A stretch of DNA of 64,000 bases, taken from assembly GCA_000333855.2 (NCBI GenBank), contig CM007320.1, positions 1,477,162-1,541,161 of the forward strand, read 5' to 3'. Shown piece after piece: positions 8,780-19,534 of this stretch. The position numbers were made by a program, and so were the translations under genes. A model generated the notes under the pieces. The model had not been told where the DNA came from. It ran no database searches and saw nothing but the letters and a program-made list of their open reading frames with translations. Each line of letters starts with the position of its first letter. Positions within the stretch are counted from its first letter, which is position 1. The stretch comes from Endotrypanum monterogeii (taxonomy: Eukaryota > Euglenozoa > Kinetoplastea > Trypanosomatida > Trypanosomatidae).

Positions 8780-10666
8780 ATGTCCGCGGTGTCTTCACTG
8801 CCAGCGAAGCTGGAGGGCTTCGTGCGCGCTGAGTTCGAGGATACATGCCGCCGTCGCTTCTTTTACGGTCTCGCTTTTGATCCCTATGGCGGAACGGCTG
8901 GTCTCTACGACCTTGGTCCCACCATGTGCGCCATGAAAAGCAATATGCTGCTTTTTTGGCGCCAGCACTTTGTCCTGGAGGAAAGCATGTGCGAAGTTGA
9001 CACGACCTGCCTCACACCAGAGGAGGTATTTAAGGCATCTGGTCACGTGAGCCGCTTCAACGATGTCATGGTGCGCGACACCGTCACTGGCGAGTGCATC
9101 CGCGCTGACAAATTTCTCGAGGAGTGGAGCGAGGCGCAACTCGCAAAGGACGACATCACGGCCGAAAAAAAAGATGAATTCCTGCACCTTCTGCACGACG
9201 CTGCTGGCATGAACCCATCACAGATCAAAGCGGTGGTGGAGAAATACTCTATCAAGTCCCCCAAGGGCAACCCTTTCAGTGACCCCTTCCCCTTTAATTT
9301 GATGTTCGCGACCCACATTGGGCCAGAAGGCGACCGCGTTGGATACATGCGACCTGAGCTGGCTCAAGGTATCATTCTAAATTTCAAGCGCTTGATGGAT
9401 TCTGGCAACGCGCAGCGCATGCCGTTCGCTGGCGCATGCATCGGAACCGCATTCCGTAATGAGATCGCACCGCGATCGGCGCTGATTCGCGTGCGGGAGT
9501 TTACCTTGGCAGAGATCGAGCACTTCGTCAACCCAAACAACAAGAACCACGAGAAGTTTGACCGCGTCCGGGATGTTGAGATATGGGCATGGCCGCGCGA
9601 ACGCCAGGCGAAGAACGAAGACCCGATCCGCATGAAGATCGGCGAGGCTGTCGACGCAAAGGTGATCGATAACCAGACGCTTGGCTACTTCATCGGGCGT
9701 GTAGCTCAGTTTCTTGAGTCCGTCGGTGTGAGGTTGTATCGCTTTCGTCAGCACCAGTCGACGGAGATGGCGCACTACGCTCAGGACTGCTGGGACGCCG
9801 AGTTGCTCACTTCATACGGCTGGATCGAGTGCGTCGGTATTGCAGACCGTTCCGCGTACGACCTGACGCAGCACAGCAAAGCGTCCAAGAAGGACCTGTG
9901 CGCGCGTGAGGAGTACAACGAGCCTCGCATGGAGCGCCAGCTGATGCGCAGCCTGGCGAAGGGCCTCATTGGCAAAAGCTTTGGCAAGAAAGCTGGTGGG
10001 GTTATGGAGTACCTCAACTCGGCTTCAGCGGAGGAATGCGAGGCAATCCGTGCTGCCCACGCCTCCGGTCAGGCGATTAACGTCACGTTGGCCTCGGGTG
10101 AGGAGGTTTCTATCACTCCACAGATGGTGTCCTTTGAGGAGAAGGATGTGAAGGTGACGGGCTACAGCTACACGCCGAGCGTGATTGAGCCGTCCTTTGG
10201 TATTGGCCGAATTCTGTACTGCTTGCTGGAGCAGAGCTACTGGGTGCGTCGCGACGAGGGTGTCAAGAACGACAAGCGCGCAGTGTTTAGTTTCAGCCCG
10301 CTGCTCGCTCCACAGAAGGTGGCCCTGCTGCCGTTGATGGTAAAGCCTGAGCTTCTGGCCACCATCTCGGAGATTCGACAGGAGCTTGTCATGCGCGGCA
10401 TTTCTGTTCGTGTTGATGACAGCAGTGTGACGATCGGCAAGAAGTATGCCCGTGTGGATGAGCTCGGCATCCCCTTTGCCATCACGTGCGACTTCGAGGG
10501 AGACGGTTGTGTGACGCTTCGCGAGCGCGATACGGCCTCGCAGGTGCGTGTGCCGAGGTCCGAGGTGGCGTCAGTCGTAGCGGAGCTGTGCAATGCGCTG
10601 AGGCCCCTCACCTGGGAGTCTGTGAAGGAGAGGTATCCCGCTCAGGCTTCCCCGGCTGACAAGTGA
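8780..10666 (+). CDS. Glycyl-tRNA synthetase (eukaryotic alpha2 type, class II)
   Basis: This enzyme of 628 residues joins glycine to tRNA-Gly using ATP. Class II signatures are plain: a 'GYMRPELAQGI' segment before motif 2, motif 2 'FRNEIAPR' from about residue 225, and motif 3 'EPSFGIGR' from about residue 470. The anticodon-binding domain follows (about 505-620). The N-terminus 'CRRRFFYGLAFDPYGG...YDLGP' is typical of the eukaryotic/archaeal enzyme. The animal WHEP helix is absent. The ATG at 8780 is chosen because the family homology starts soon after it. The frame stays open upstream for 52 codons with no ATG, and encodes an Arg-rich, acid-poor stretch like a mitochondrial presequence. 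Trypanosomatids import all mitochondrial tRNAs and usually serve both compartments from one synthetase gene, so a non-AUG start is worth considering. The enzyme identity is secure. Confidence 0.97.
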   Translation: MSAVSSLPAKLEGFVRAEFEDTCRRRFFYGLAFDPYGGTAGLYDLGPTMCAMKSNMLLFWRQHFVLEESMCEVDTTCLTPEEVFKASGHVSRFNDVMVRDTVTGECIRADKFLEEWSEAQLAKDDITAEKKDEFLHLLHDAAGMNPSQIKAVVEKYSIKSPKGNPFSDPFPFNLMFATHIGPEGDRVGYMRPELAQGIILNFKRLMDSGNAQRMPFAGACIGTAFRNEIAPRSALIRVREFTLAEIEHFVNPNNKNHEKFDRVRDVEIWAWPRERQAKNEDPIRMKIGEAVDAKVIDNQTLGYFIGRVAQFLESVGVRLYRFRQHQSTEMAHYAQDCWDAELLTSYGWIECVGIADRSAYDLTQHSKASKKDLCAREEYNEPRMERQLMRSLAKGLIGKSFGKKAGGVMEYLNSASAEECEAIRAAHASGQAINVTLASGEEVSITPQMVSFEEKDVKVTGYSYTPSVIEPSFGIGRILYCLLEQSYWVRRDEGVKNDKRAVFSFSPLLAPQKVALLPLMVKPELLATISEIRQELVMRGISVRVDDSSVTIGKKYARVDELGIPFAITCDFEGDGCVTLRERDTASQVRVPRSEVASVVAELCNALRPLTWESVKERYPAQASPADK

Positions 10667-12747
10667 CACAGGTTCCAGGGCCCAGCCACACTCAAGGCGC
10701 ACGTACGCTTCTGCGCATGATGAAAAAAAAGACAGATGCCGAAGCATCTTTGTACCTGCTTCCCCTTTTCCCAAGCGCAGACACGCATACATACACACAC
10801 ACACACACACACATATCTTGGCAGACACATATTCATACGCTTCGCGAGCACGGTGCAAAGGGGGGGGGGCGAGATAGATTAATACCATAGCAGCCATTCA
10901 CGTACTTCCCCCCTTCCCCCGCCCTGGTGTTGTCTTTCTCCCTTAAATTGCGTCTCCCACATTCCTTATTTGTTTTCTTTCCGTCGCTTTTTTTTTCTGT
11001 TGTTGCCAAATAAACGAATCCGTCCTAGCACATGGGGGATCGTTCGCGTGCGTGCCTGTGCTTTTTTTTTTTGTTTTCCCCGTAGCTTTCTGCCGGCAGT
11101 TTCCCATCTCTGCGTCCCACTCACCCTCCCCCTTTTAGTGCCCGCGCCCTGTATCTATATAGTCTACGAGTGTTTCTTCTTGATGAAGTGGCAGTGTGCA
11201 CGGGGAGGCGTGAGGGTTGGGATGTGTGAAGGGGAATTCCTCGTGATGGTGTGGTTATTTTGGCGACTGTGCACATTGTTTTCCTCTTTTTTTTCCTATG
11301 GTAGTGTAGTGCTTTTTTCTCATATCTTATCTTCTACGTGCCTAAACACACGCGTGCCTGCGCACATACGCTGCCGTCTAGTGTGCAGAATGAAAATTTC
11401 TGTGCCTCTGCTGGAGCCTGGATTCAAAGGAAGCAAAAGGGTAAGGGGGGGGGGAGGGGAATGAGCTTACGCACACTTGCTCGTTCGCTGTGGAAGTGGC
11501 CATGGGTCAATGCGTGTGGGGATGAGGGAGAAGATGGTACTTGCCGTCATATTAAACGTTGATGCATGCATGTTGCTGTGCCAGAGCAGAACAATCAGGT
11601 GGTGGTGGTGATGTTTGCGCATGCGTGCGTCGCAGGTGCATCTTGCCTGAGGTGTTGTTGCGTCTTCTTTTCTTTTATCCATCCACTCGACCTCTTTTAG
11701 TCGTCTCTGTGCGTGTTGAGCTCGGTAGTGATCAACTGTTTGATCTCTTGCAGTTCTGTATTGGTACCGATCGGCTCCTTCCTGGTGGACTTGCGCCACA
11801 CAATCAGCACAGGAGCCGCGCGTGTGGGGATGGGGTGGGGACGACAGAGGTGACTAGCATTGGTAGTCTTCCCTTGTGTGTAGGTAAACACACTTTGGAT
11901 GGCACATATTCAGGACGAGATGAACCCTTGTCAAGCTTATTGAGAGTGCGGGCAAGAAAGGGGGGAAGGAAAGGACTGGGAGGGGGTGGGTGGGTGGGTG
12001 GGCTATTACGGAGGAAATCAAAGTAAGGATACATATACGGCGTGAAAAAGCTACTGTGTGTGGAGCACATTTCTTACGTGCTGCGCTGGTCTCTTTCGCC
12101 TAGGACCCGCCGCAATCCCTGACTCCCTTCCTTACTAGTGGAGCTTGTGGTTGCCTCCTCTCGTGTGGGCCCCGTCCTCTGATGGAGTGGACTTGCGCAA
12201 TTCTTCCTCAGTGTAGCCAATTTCTGTCTGGTATTCCCTCGATAGCTCGAAAACATACGCATAAGCGCACACACGCATGCACACAAGAAGAAGAAAAAAA
12301 CAAGAAAAACAATTAGTAGATGGCAGAGATTTCTCTTCTGTCATGGATTCCTGTTTTCACATCACGTATCGTGCGTCACGGTGTCTAACATGTGGCTGTG
12401 GTGACGATTTTGATTTCCGCAAAAAAGGAATAATTCCCTTTTGGGGTCACATCTGATGTTTCACCACACGAGCTAGCCATTCGGAACGCCTTGTGGCGAC
12501 GGCGCAATGCCATCAGTGATGGTAGGAGAGGAAGCCTGAACAAGAGTGATGCGCAGTCGTTTGCGTGCACGTGGTGCATCGAGAGGTTTATTCTGCAGCC
12601 GCTTGTTTGTACCCATGACCCTGTCTACCTTTTCCTACATTTGTCATATCCGCTCTATTTGCACAGTCTCTTTATCTCCTCCTCTCACCCCTGCTCCGTA
12701 CGCTTCTCTTTTCTTTATTACGTTCTCATTCCTCTCGGACACTCCTT

Positions 12748-12771
12748 ACACACACACACACACACACACAT
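12748..12771. repeat. (CA)n microsatellite
   Basis: A perfect CA run inside a pyrimidine-rich spacer upstream of SNF7. Confidence 0.95.
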
Positions 12772-13287
12772 AAACCTTGCGTTCCCGGTTTATCCCATTT
12801 CTGGTACGCTCATTCAAATATATGTATATACCCTTGCACGGTGCATTTGTGGTCAAAACACATTGTTTTCCTACTCGAGAAGAAAAAAATCCCACTTGTT
12901 TTTTTCTCTCTCCGCTCGTTTTCCCCGTTCGCGTTTCTGCTTTTATCCCTATTTTCGTGTACAAACGCATACCTTTTGCATTGGTTGCATTTTAACCCAC
13001 TCTTGCTTCTTCGTTGCGCACGCTTATAATATATTATCCCATCACCCGCTTTTCGTGCACGGTGCATTTCACTCGTTTGCACGTTCGCGTGCGTGCCCAA
13101 CTCGGTCGAAGGGGCAGTTCTACGGACTCTGTGCCCCTGTGTCTGACGAAGCCTCGTGAGGTCCCCACCTCTCTTTCTATTGCTGTGGACCTCGCCACAA
13201 GCACACACCCACACGGGCTCTTTGCTGAGTTCTGCAGTTGGGCATCATACACTGATCTACACGTATACAGCAGTACAAATCAATAAA

Positions 13288-13326
13288 TTCACCCCCTTTC
13301 TCCGCCTCGCACAAAAAAAAAAAAAG
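13288..13326 (+). promoter_or_regulatory. Candidate trans-splice acceptor for SNF7
   Basis: A C/T-rich tract (about 13288-13310) is followed by an A-run and the first AG at 13325-13326. This would leave a 39-nt 5' UTR before the ATG at 13366. Confidence 0.45.
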
Positions 13327-13365
13327 ATATCAATAAACAGGAAAAACCCTTTTTTGACTGCCATC

Positions 13366-14049
13366 ATGTTCAATCGCCTTTTTGGCAAGGAAAAGCAGGT
13401 GCAGCCGAGCCGAAGCGGGGGCGGAGGTGGCGGCAACGCAAGCACTGCCAAGACTATGGAGGAGATGGATGCCGCTATTGATCTACTTGAGAAGCGTGAA
13501 GCAGCGCTGGAGAAGCATATGGAAGTCGAGTTGGCCAAGGCGAAGCAGCTGTATGCAAAAAAAAACACTCAAGGTGCCCTCCAGTGCATGAAGCGCAAGA
13601 AGATGTACGAGGAGCAACTTCTCAAACTTGGTGCCCAAAAGCAGAACCTAGAGACCCTCAGGTTCACTGTGCAAAACCAGAGCATGAATCACGAGGTGTT
13701 GCGTGCACAGATCCGCGCCAAGGATGAGCTAAAGCGTTCCAACAAGCAGATGAACGCGGACAAGATTGAGGACAATATGGATGACCTGATGGAGGAGATG
13801 GACAAGGCAAACCAAGTGAGTGAGGCGCTTCGCCAGCCGCTAGACTCCAACTTCGTCGATGAGGATGATTTAATGAACGAGCTGGAGATGGAGCTCGACG
13901 GCATGGACCTTGATGAGTCCACAAAGGTGGACACAAAGCTCCCCAACATGCCTGAGGTACCTGCCCAGAAGCTTCCGGCGAGGCGGCTTCCGGCCAAGAC
14001 GCAGGAAGACGAGGATGCTCTGGCCGCGCTCGAGGCAGAGCTTGCGTGA
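13366..14049 (+). CDS. ESCRT-III subunit SNF7/VPS32 (CHMP4-like)
   Basis: This 227-residue protein matches the SNF7 family in length and charge pattern. A short N-terminus 'MFNRLFGKEK' is followed by a Gly-rich patch. The basic helical half (about 25-115) has heptad-like helices ('AAIDLLEKREAALEKHME' and 'KRKKMYEEQLLKLG'). The C-terminal half is acidic (about 135-227) and ends in an Ala/Leu/Glu helix ('DALAALEAELA') in the position where MIT-interacting motifs occur in ESCRT-III proteins. SNF7 polymerises into spirals on endosomal or plasma membranes and drives membrane scission in multivesicular-body formation and abscission. The ATG follows an A-rich leader, and the open frame extends 70 codons further upstream only through low-complexity UTR. 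The basic-then-acidic architecture and the helix-1 sequence support the call strongly. Assignment to SNF7 over VPS20 or VPS2 rests on the N-terminal sequence and is less certain. Confidence 0.9.
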   Translation: MFNRLFGKEKQVQPSRSGGGGGGNASTAKTMEEMDAAIDLLEKREAALEKHMEVELAKAKQLYAKKNTQGALQCMKRKKMYEEQLLKLGAQKQNLETLRFTVQNQSMNHEVLRAQIRAKDELKRSNKQMNADKIEDNMDDLMEEMDKANQVSEALRQPLDSNFVDEDDLMNELEMELDGMDLDESTKVDTKLPNMPEVPAQKLPARRLPAKTQEDEDALAALEAELA

Positions 14050-14407
14050 AACACTTCTGGGAAGAGTGTGATGTGGAGGCAGAGTGGGACGGTGTACCAA
14101 GTGAGGGCATGAGAGGGAGGACGAGGCTGGCATCCGAAGAAGCAGCCCGGTAGAGGTTAGGTGGTAATACATGATAGTTGTGTGGGTGTTGTTGTGTGGG
14201 TGTACACAAGGCTCCTCAAACAGATTCTTTCAACGAGGTGAAGACAGCAGTCGTGTGGGTTTCTCGTGTTGCTTCCTCGCTGAAATTCCCCTACTTGTGT
14301 TTACTATCGGCAATATGAAAGACGGCGTCGTCGTGCCGCGACCAAGGGGGGGGGTCAGCGGAGCAAGTGCGCTTCAGCTTCGGTACTTCACGATTCTTCG
14401 TTACGGC

Positions 14408-14409
<2 letters not shown>

Positions 14410-14442
<33 letters not shown>
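14410..14442. repeat. (GT)n microsatellite
   Basis: A perfect GT run of about 33 bases in the SNF7 3' spacer. Confidence 0.95.
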
Positions 14443-14443
<1 letters not shown>

Positions 14444-17400
14444 ATTTGTGTTGGCGTTTTTGTGACTAATTTTTCTTGATAGATTTCCACGCCTATTCGG
14501 GGGTGTTGTCTGATACACTTCCCTCCTGGTACTCGCCCCACTGTGCTCGCACTGATCCTCTCCCCCTTTGCCTTCTTTCTTTCCTCGAATCGACACTGAG
14601 CCGATACACTCCTTGTCTATCTCCGAGATTGTTGCCGATGCAGTGATCATGGGGCTCTCTACTTCCTTTTTGCTCGTTTGTTTGCCTCCTCCTTTTGAAT
14701 TCCCTGATACTTTGAGAGGTGTGTTCGCTACGTGTTCGTGGTGTCTCAAGCATACACATAATCATGTGTATACTCGTATGCTCGGTGTTCTTGTTCGCTC
14801 GGCATCGCTGCTAGTGCCCGTGCTCATGTTATCCCCTTCGATGTGGCGCGTCATCTCGCTATTTTTTACAGACGCACATCGTTTATATATATGTTGCTGA
14901 TCGGTGTCTGGTTTCTTTGATAATTTGCGTGCCTGTTTGCGTTGTTGCCTTCGTTGTTTTTTTTTTCACCCCTCTCGTCTCTCGACGGGACTCCGTTTTG
15001 GCGGCATTCTCTCTCCCTCCCCCCCCCGTTGCGGGAACGGTGTTGTGTTTCATTCTCAGGTTCGCTCATGTTTTCGCTTGCGCTGTAATTTGCCGTTTGG
15101 TTTTCAGCAATTTCCCGCCTCCATTTCCTTCTTTTTCCTGGATTTCCTTTTTTTTTTTTGTGGCTTGCCGTTAAACCCGTAATGAATGGGGTGACTGCTC
15201 TCTCTTCATTTATTTGCTACGGATCAAGGAAAGCGTTTCGCTTTTTTCTTTTCGCCTCCCTCCCTCCCTTCCTTCCTCTCCCCGCTTTCCTCCCTCCCCC
15301 CTTTTGACTCATCAAGTTTAGATATGCCTGCGGAGGGGGTCAGGACTCCACCGTTTGTAGCTCTCGCCTCTTGTTCTAGAGGCTCTTTTTTTTTTTCTCC
15401 CGAGATACCCGACACCAACCCTTCCCGGCAGGCGTTTTCGGTTCTCGGTCATCTTCTGGAGGTCCACCGCGATGTTTTCTTTCTAGAATCCCGAAACAAA
15501 CAAACAAAAGGTAGCCAATGTTGGTTGAGAGGTAGAGGCAGGGTGTAAGACAGCGAGGAATACTGAAAAAAAAAAACACCCAATGGAAACGCGCAGCTCA
15601 TGCGTGGAAGTCATCTACCGTGTGTCTTTCTCCGGTCGCCTTGAGCATCCTTTTGCGCTCATGTTCTCTTGTTCTTGGGCATCGGTGTCGAGTGAGAGCT
15701 TTTCCCCTCTTTCTACCCCCAGAGGGAAAACGTTTCTTCCCCCTGCTATACGAGCATCGTCATTTCCCGATACGTCATCATGTGTGGTTTCATTTATTTT
15801 CGCAGGGGTGCGTGCGCTGAATCGGTTAAGGGCGAAACTGTCGCATGTTTTTATTGTCCTTGTGACGCGGCTCATAGATGACGACAAACGGGCAGGGGAG
15901 AGAAAAGCTGCGGGCCATGATTGAGGTCCCTGTGATGTGGCTCTGGTGTATGGAGAACAGAAAAATACGGAAACTAGGGAGGTCAAAGAAAGGTTCTGGA
16001 AGCCCAACGCAGGGTCGGCGGCATACTGAATGTGGTCGTGGTATGGTGAACACCTCGAGACAAGTAATTCACTTCTGTTTTTGCCTCCTCAGGTGGGATG
16101 CTCGATGAGTCGGAGACAATTGCATCACTCGATAAACGACAGTTGGGATACACACATGAAAAGCAACAACAACAAAATAGTTAATAAAAGGAAATGCGGG
16201 ATGTAGGTGGACGGACTGAGGTAGAGGGTGGTCAGCTGAAGACGGGATGGGTTCCATGCGCATTGTGTGCCTCAGAGTGAGCAGATGGCAGCGTGATGTT
16301 CTGTTTCTCACCTGGTCCCTCCTTTTTTATTCTCACTCTTCCTTCCCCCACTCGCCCAGCAGCTGATTATTTGAGGCAGCGTCCGACTGCGGACTGGATG
16401 TGCCTATTCATCGTTACTGTTCAGCAAACAGTACGCACGTGGGGAAGGATATTCTTTTTGAAGTTGCATTGGGCATTATGACTCTAAAGTCAGCGTTGTC
16501 GTACTTCTACGTGTGAAATGTGCGTGCGTGTGAGGATGCGAGGGTTGCTACAACTAAGGTATTCGTCGATGTGTGTGCGACTGCACACCGTCTGCTCTTG
16601 TCTTGCCATTTTCAACTGCCTCAAACTGCCAACTCTTTTTTTTTTTCGCTCCTCTTACCTTTGCCTCTACCTCAATGCGCACACACAAAAATGCCCTTTT
16701 CTCTTTTTTTTGCACATGACCTCACATATACACGCAATGTGTATGACACATGCAACATCCATATATTTCCTTGTTCTTTCTCCTCTTGGACGGGGGGTGT
16801 TGATGGCGCTCGCTGCGACGACACGTCACGCGCCCCCTTCCGTGTGACACATGCACCGCATTGCGACGCCCTTTTTTGTAGATATCCGTTCCTCTCTGTG
16901 CGTTGTTTGTCTCCTCAAACTTCTGAGTCACTGAGCTTTACGACAGCTTCGTTTTCTTTGACGATTTTTTATATTCCTTCTCCCCCCTCACCCACGCACG
17001 CGCTCACGTACATCAGTATTTGTTTTCTCTTTCAGATCTTCGCTTTCTCTGTTTTTCCCCCGCCTCAGCACTGTTACTTAGATTCGTGCTTCGGTCGCTG
17101 GTATTCTTTCCTTTTCCTTTTTTTATTCGCCGCTGCTTCTGCCTCTGCTTTTTTTTTTCTTGTACTTCCTCTTTTGCAGTGTGATTGCGGTTTTCGAACC
17201 CTTTTAAAAATCATTACTGTGCTGTCCCTCCGTCTATCCTTCACCCAACTCCCCCCTCCCTCCCCCTTCCACTGTCTGGCTGTTGTAGTCTTGTACGCTT
17301 TTTGTCTTTTTGATTCGTATCGAACACACTCGTTTCTTTTACTATTCGCGATACAGAAGATTGGCACACACGTAAAGAAAAAAACGAACAGATATACATT

Positions 17401-17446
17401 TTTTCATATTGGATACAGACCCATATACTCATCTACACATTAAGAT

Positions 17447-17490
17447 TATATACACACATATATACACATATATATATATATATATATTTA
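17447..17490. repeat. TA-rich microsatellite
   Basis: Interrupted TATACACA units pass into a pure TA run. It lies about 230 bases upstream of the HAP2-family start. Confidence 0.9.
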
Positions 17491-17630
17491 CATATTTATA
17501 CCCATATATTTTTGAATAAGGATTGAGGAAAGTCAATTTTCCCTATTCGGCACGTTTGAGGCAGCACGTCATTTGTGTCAGCGCGAGTGTCGAAGTCAAC
17601 CTCCAAAGATGGCACTATCCGCAGCGGCGG

Positions 17631-17682
17631 TATCTCCCTTCTCTCGTCATGGGTCGCTGGCTTACATATGTCCACATCGCAG
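17631..17682 (+). promoter_or_regulatory. Candidate trans-splice acceptor deciding the HAP2-family start
   Basis: A pyrimidine tract (17631-17648) is followed by 32 bases without any AG, then AG at 17681-17682 (and another at 17690-17691). Splicing at either removes the in-frame ATG at 17609 and an out-of-frame ATG at 17649. The ATG at 17723, which opens a signal peptide, then becomes the first one. Confidence 0.45.
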
Positions 17683-17722
17683 ATACCGCAGTATTTTTTT
17701 GTGTGTGCGTTCGCCATCTCGC

Positions 17723-19534
17723 ATGAGTTTCGTCGCGCTTCTTTTTCTCTTGCTATATGTCGGTCAGGGGCTCTGCGCGAACGTGAACGTTGATGCCCCG
17801 ATAGCTGAGGTGAGTAGTGTCATTGTAGAAAAAGCATACATACACTACTGCGATGACGTGTCGTTGGCAGAGGAGCCCAAGTGTGTGCGCCAGCTAACTG
17901 TGGATCTGACCCTCGACGACGGTCTTCTCGGTGCCCCCATCCTCGAGGGAGAGGTGACACTCACACAAGCGTTACATCGGTCGCTCTTTCCCCGTTTAGC
18001 AGGGTCCGATACTGCTTACACCGACGCTACTTCGCTCCAGGTCTCCTTCCCCCCCATTAGTGTGTCGGTACAACACAGTGCGATACAGACGCGCTACGAG
18101 CTTACCTACCTCCGCACATTCCCGGCAACATTGCGAGAGGAGATTTTGAGAACGTATACGGCCCTGACATGCGTCGATGAATTCACGCACTGCCCCTCCT
18201 ACACGAGCGTCAATGGGACGTTAGTGTCAGCGCCACTCGGAGTATGTTGTCTATGCACCTCAATTATGTGTGCCGTAGACAATCCACAGTGTAATGAGCC
18301 CATGCGCACGCATTTTTGCTTAAATAGCATCCCAGCCGGTATGATTTGTCTGCACGAGGAGGGCGCCAGGTACCGTGGATGGTCTGTGGGTGATGCATCA
18401 AATCACTACTCGCTCCGTTTATCGGCGAGTGGGAAAGGAATCGAAAACACGACACTGACGTCTAAGTCAAATGAGCCACAAGCGAGGCAAGGTGCTTCTT
18501 TCTTGGAGCTCCGTAATTCACTAGGTGCTCCGTTTGGAGAGGTGAACGTCAGCACCAACGTTACTGGACGGGTCCTATTTATACCATACTTGGAGGGCAG
18601 TGATGACGCAAATCCCACCAGCTATAGACTCAGTAGCGATCCAACAGATTGGCTGTTGCTACCGGAAGCGCTCGTCAGCATCTCGGGCAAGGATTGCAAC
18701 AAAGTCGGTTTATCGCAGGAATATTTCTACTCGCTGCCCCAATTCGCGCAATGCGTTGCGCCAAAAGGGAAGTGCTTGGAAAACCAGCTGGCTGACTATC
18801 GTTCGAAGGATCTGGATCGAGTTTCCCATGGCGTGGGTGGGCGTTACCTTGCCGTCTCCCTTGGGATGTTCGAGCTGCAAGTTAAAGGATCGAAGGAGCT
18901 GCTGGTGGACGTGGTACAGCGTACGAGCGGGGCAGTGGCGAGGTGGGTCGTGGACGCGGATCAGCTTCCGTGGAAAGCGCTACCAGTGCATGGCGTATTG
19001 GATGCTGCCCAACATGTCAATGACTCCGGATCCCTCAGCGTCACCATCCGCAACAACAACACCTACGCTGGCTTCTATTGCGTAGCCATCGGCCAGTGCC
19101 AGGGAACACAAACATCGGAGTGCGACAGTGTGGGTCCCAGTGGTGATTGTCTGCGGAAGGTTTTGGTGGCCGGTGCTAACACATCCTCAGTGGTTGGATT
19201 CACCATGACCAACACCTTCCGTGCCGGGATAGGCCGCATCGCCTCATGCATCGTTTTCTTGCGCGATACAGACGGAGTAACATTGGCTTACAGAAACGTT
19301 TCTTGGAACATTGGGTACGATGTTACCACATCGCCGCCAACGGTCTCTAAGGCAAATGGGTGCAAAGACTGTGCTTTCAACGACCTTGGGTGTCTCTTGA
19401 GGACCGTCTGCGAGTGGCAGCTGCTTGTATGGACAGTCGTGTTCGTGGCGGTGATCTGGATGCCATACATACTTCTAGCCTACTGGCGGATCGTATGGGT
19501 GTTCATTACCCATCACATAGCGCGCCGGTGGTGA
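17723..19534 (+). CDS. HAP2: HAP2/GCS1-family gamete fusogen (class II membrane fusion protein)
   Basis: This 603-residue protein has a signal peptide (about 1-19), a large Cys-rich ectodomain, a transmembrane segment (about 565-592) and a very short basic tail. The most diagnostic stretch is residues 309-356: 'DWLLLPEALVSISGKDCNK' with C325, then C344 and 'GKCLENQL' with C351. This lines up by eye with the plant and protist HAP2 pattern 'DWMLL...ECNKIGV...C...SCL.DQL'. Upstream, 'GVCCLC' (C175, C176, C178) and a run of cysteines to 'MICLHEEG' mark the region that holds the fusion loops in HAP2. HAP2 inserts into the partner gamete membrane and merges the two bilayers. In Leishmania its expression has been associated with rare hybridising cells. 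The segment between the CC.C cluster and the 'CL' strand is short, and the usual R-x(3)-C of the fusion loop is not evident, so this may be a divergent paralogue. Neighbours show no functional linkage. Family membership is well supported; activity as a fusogen is inferred. Confidence 0.88.
   Translation: MSFVALLFLLLYVGQGLCANVNVDAPIAEVSSVIVEKAYIHYCDDVSLAEEPKCVRQLTVDLTLDDGLLGAPILEGEVTLTQALHRSLFPRLAGSDTAYTDATSLQVSFPPISVSVQHSAIQTRYELTYLRTFPATLREEILRTYTALTCVDEFTHCPSYTSVNGTLVSAPLGVCCLCTSIMCAVDNPQCNEPMRTHFCLNSIPAGMICLHEEGARYRGWSVGDASNHYSLRLSASGKGIENTTLTSKSNEPQARQGASFLELRNSLGAPFGEVNVSTNVTGRVLFIPYLEGSDDANPTSYRLSSDPTDWLLLPEALVSISGKDCNKVGLSQEYFYSLPQFAQCVAPKGKCLENQLADYRSKDLDRVSHGVGGRYLAVSLGMFELQVKGSKELLVDVVQRTSGAVARWVVDADQLPWKALPVHGVLDAAQHVNDSGSLSVTIRNNNTYAGFYCVAIGQCQGTQTSECDSVGPSGDCLRKVLVAGANTSSVVGFTMTNTFRAGIGRIASCIVFLRDTDGVTLAYRNVSWNIGYDVTTSPPTVSKANGCKDCAFNDLGCLLRTVCEWQLLVWTVVFVAVIWMPYILLAYWRIVWVFITHHIARRW

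Larger units (their letters stand above)
10667..13365 (+). other. Spacer (2.7 kb) between GlyRS and SNF7
   Basis: No gene is supported. The spacer contains CA runs (about 10793-10813 and 12748-12771), G-runs and long C/T tracts. Open frames on both strands around 11560-12030 are short, mutually overlapping and lack a recognisable family. The 3' UTR of GlyRS and 5' UTR of SNF7 lie here. Confidence 0.6.
14050..17722 (+). other. Spacer (3.7 kb) between SNF7 and the HAP2-family gene
   Basis: No gene is supported. There is a 33-base (GT) run at 14410-14442, C/T tracts with T-runs (14930-15320, 16620-17340) and a TA-rich stretch at 17447-17490. The longest frame (16520-17443) begins at GTG and reads mainly Phe/Ser/Pro/Leu from pyrimidine tracts. 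A region around 15900-16300 is less biased but has no coding signal I trust. Confidence 0.6.

Noticed and set aside
11559..12026. 155-codon + frame and overlapping minus frames in the GlyRS-SNF7 spacer
   Set aside because: Both strands are open over the same interval, with Cys and Gly runs from simple sequence. No ATG-led frame has coding character I can defend.
13664..14209. 181-codon minus-strand frame over SNF7
   Set aside because: It is an antisense shadow of a clear SNF7 coding region.
16520..17443. 307-codon open frame upstream of the HAP2-family gene
   Set aside because: It begins at GTG and reads almost entirely Phe, Ser, Pro and Leu from C/T tracts. This is what a pyrimidine-rich spliced-leader spacer gives by chance.
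17609..17722. In-frame upstream ATG (17609) as the HAP2-family start
   Set aside because: It would bury the signal peptide behind 38 residues, and the first AG after the pyrimidine tract lies downstream of it, so the mature mRNA probably lacks it.
13366..19534. SNF7 (membrane scission) next to a HAP2-family gene (membrane fusion) as a functional cassette
   Set aside because: Gene neighbourhood in trypanosomatid transcription units does not reflect pathway, and 3.7 kb of spacer separates them. The adjacency is probably chance.
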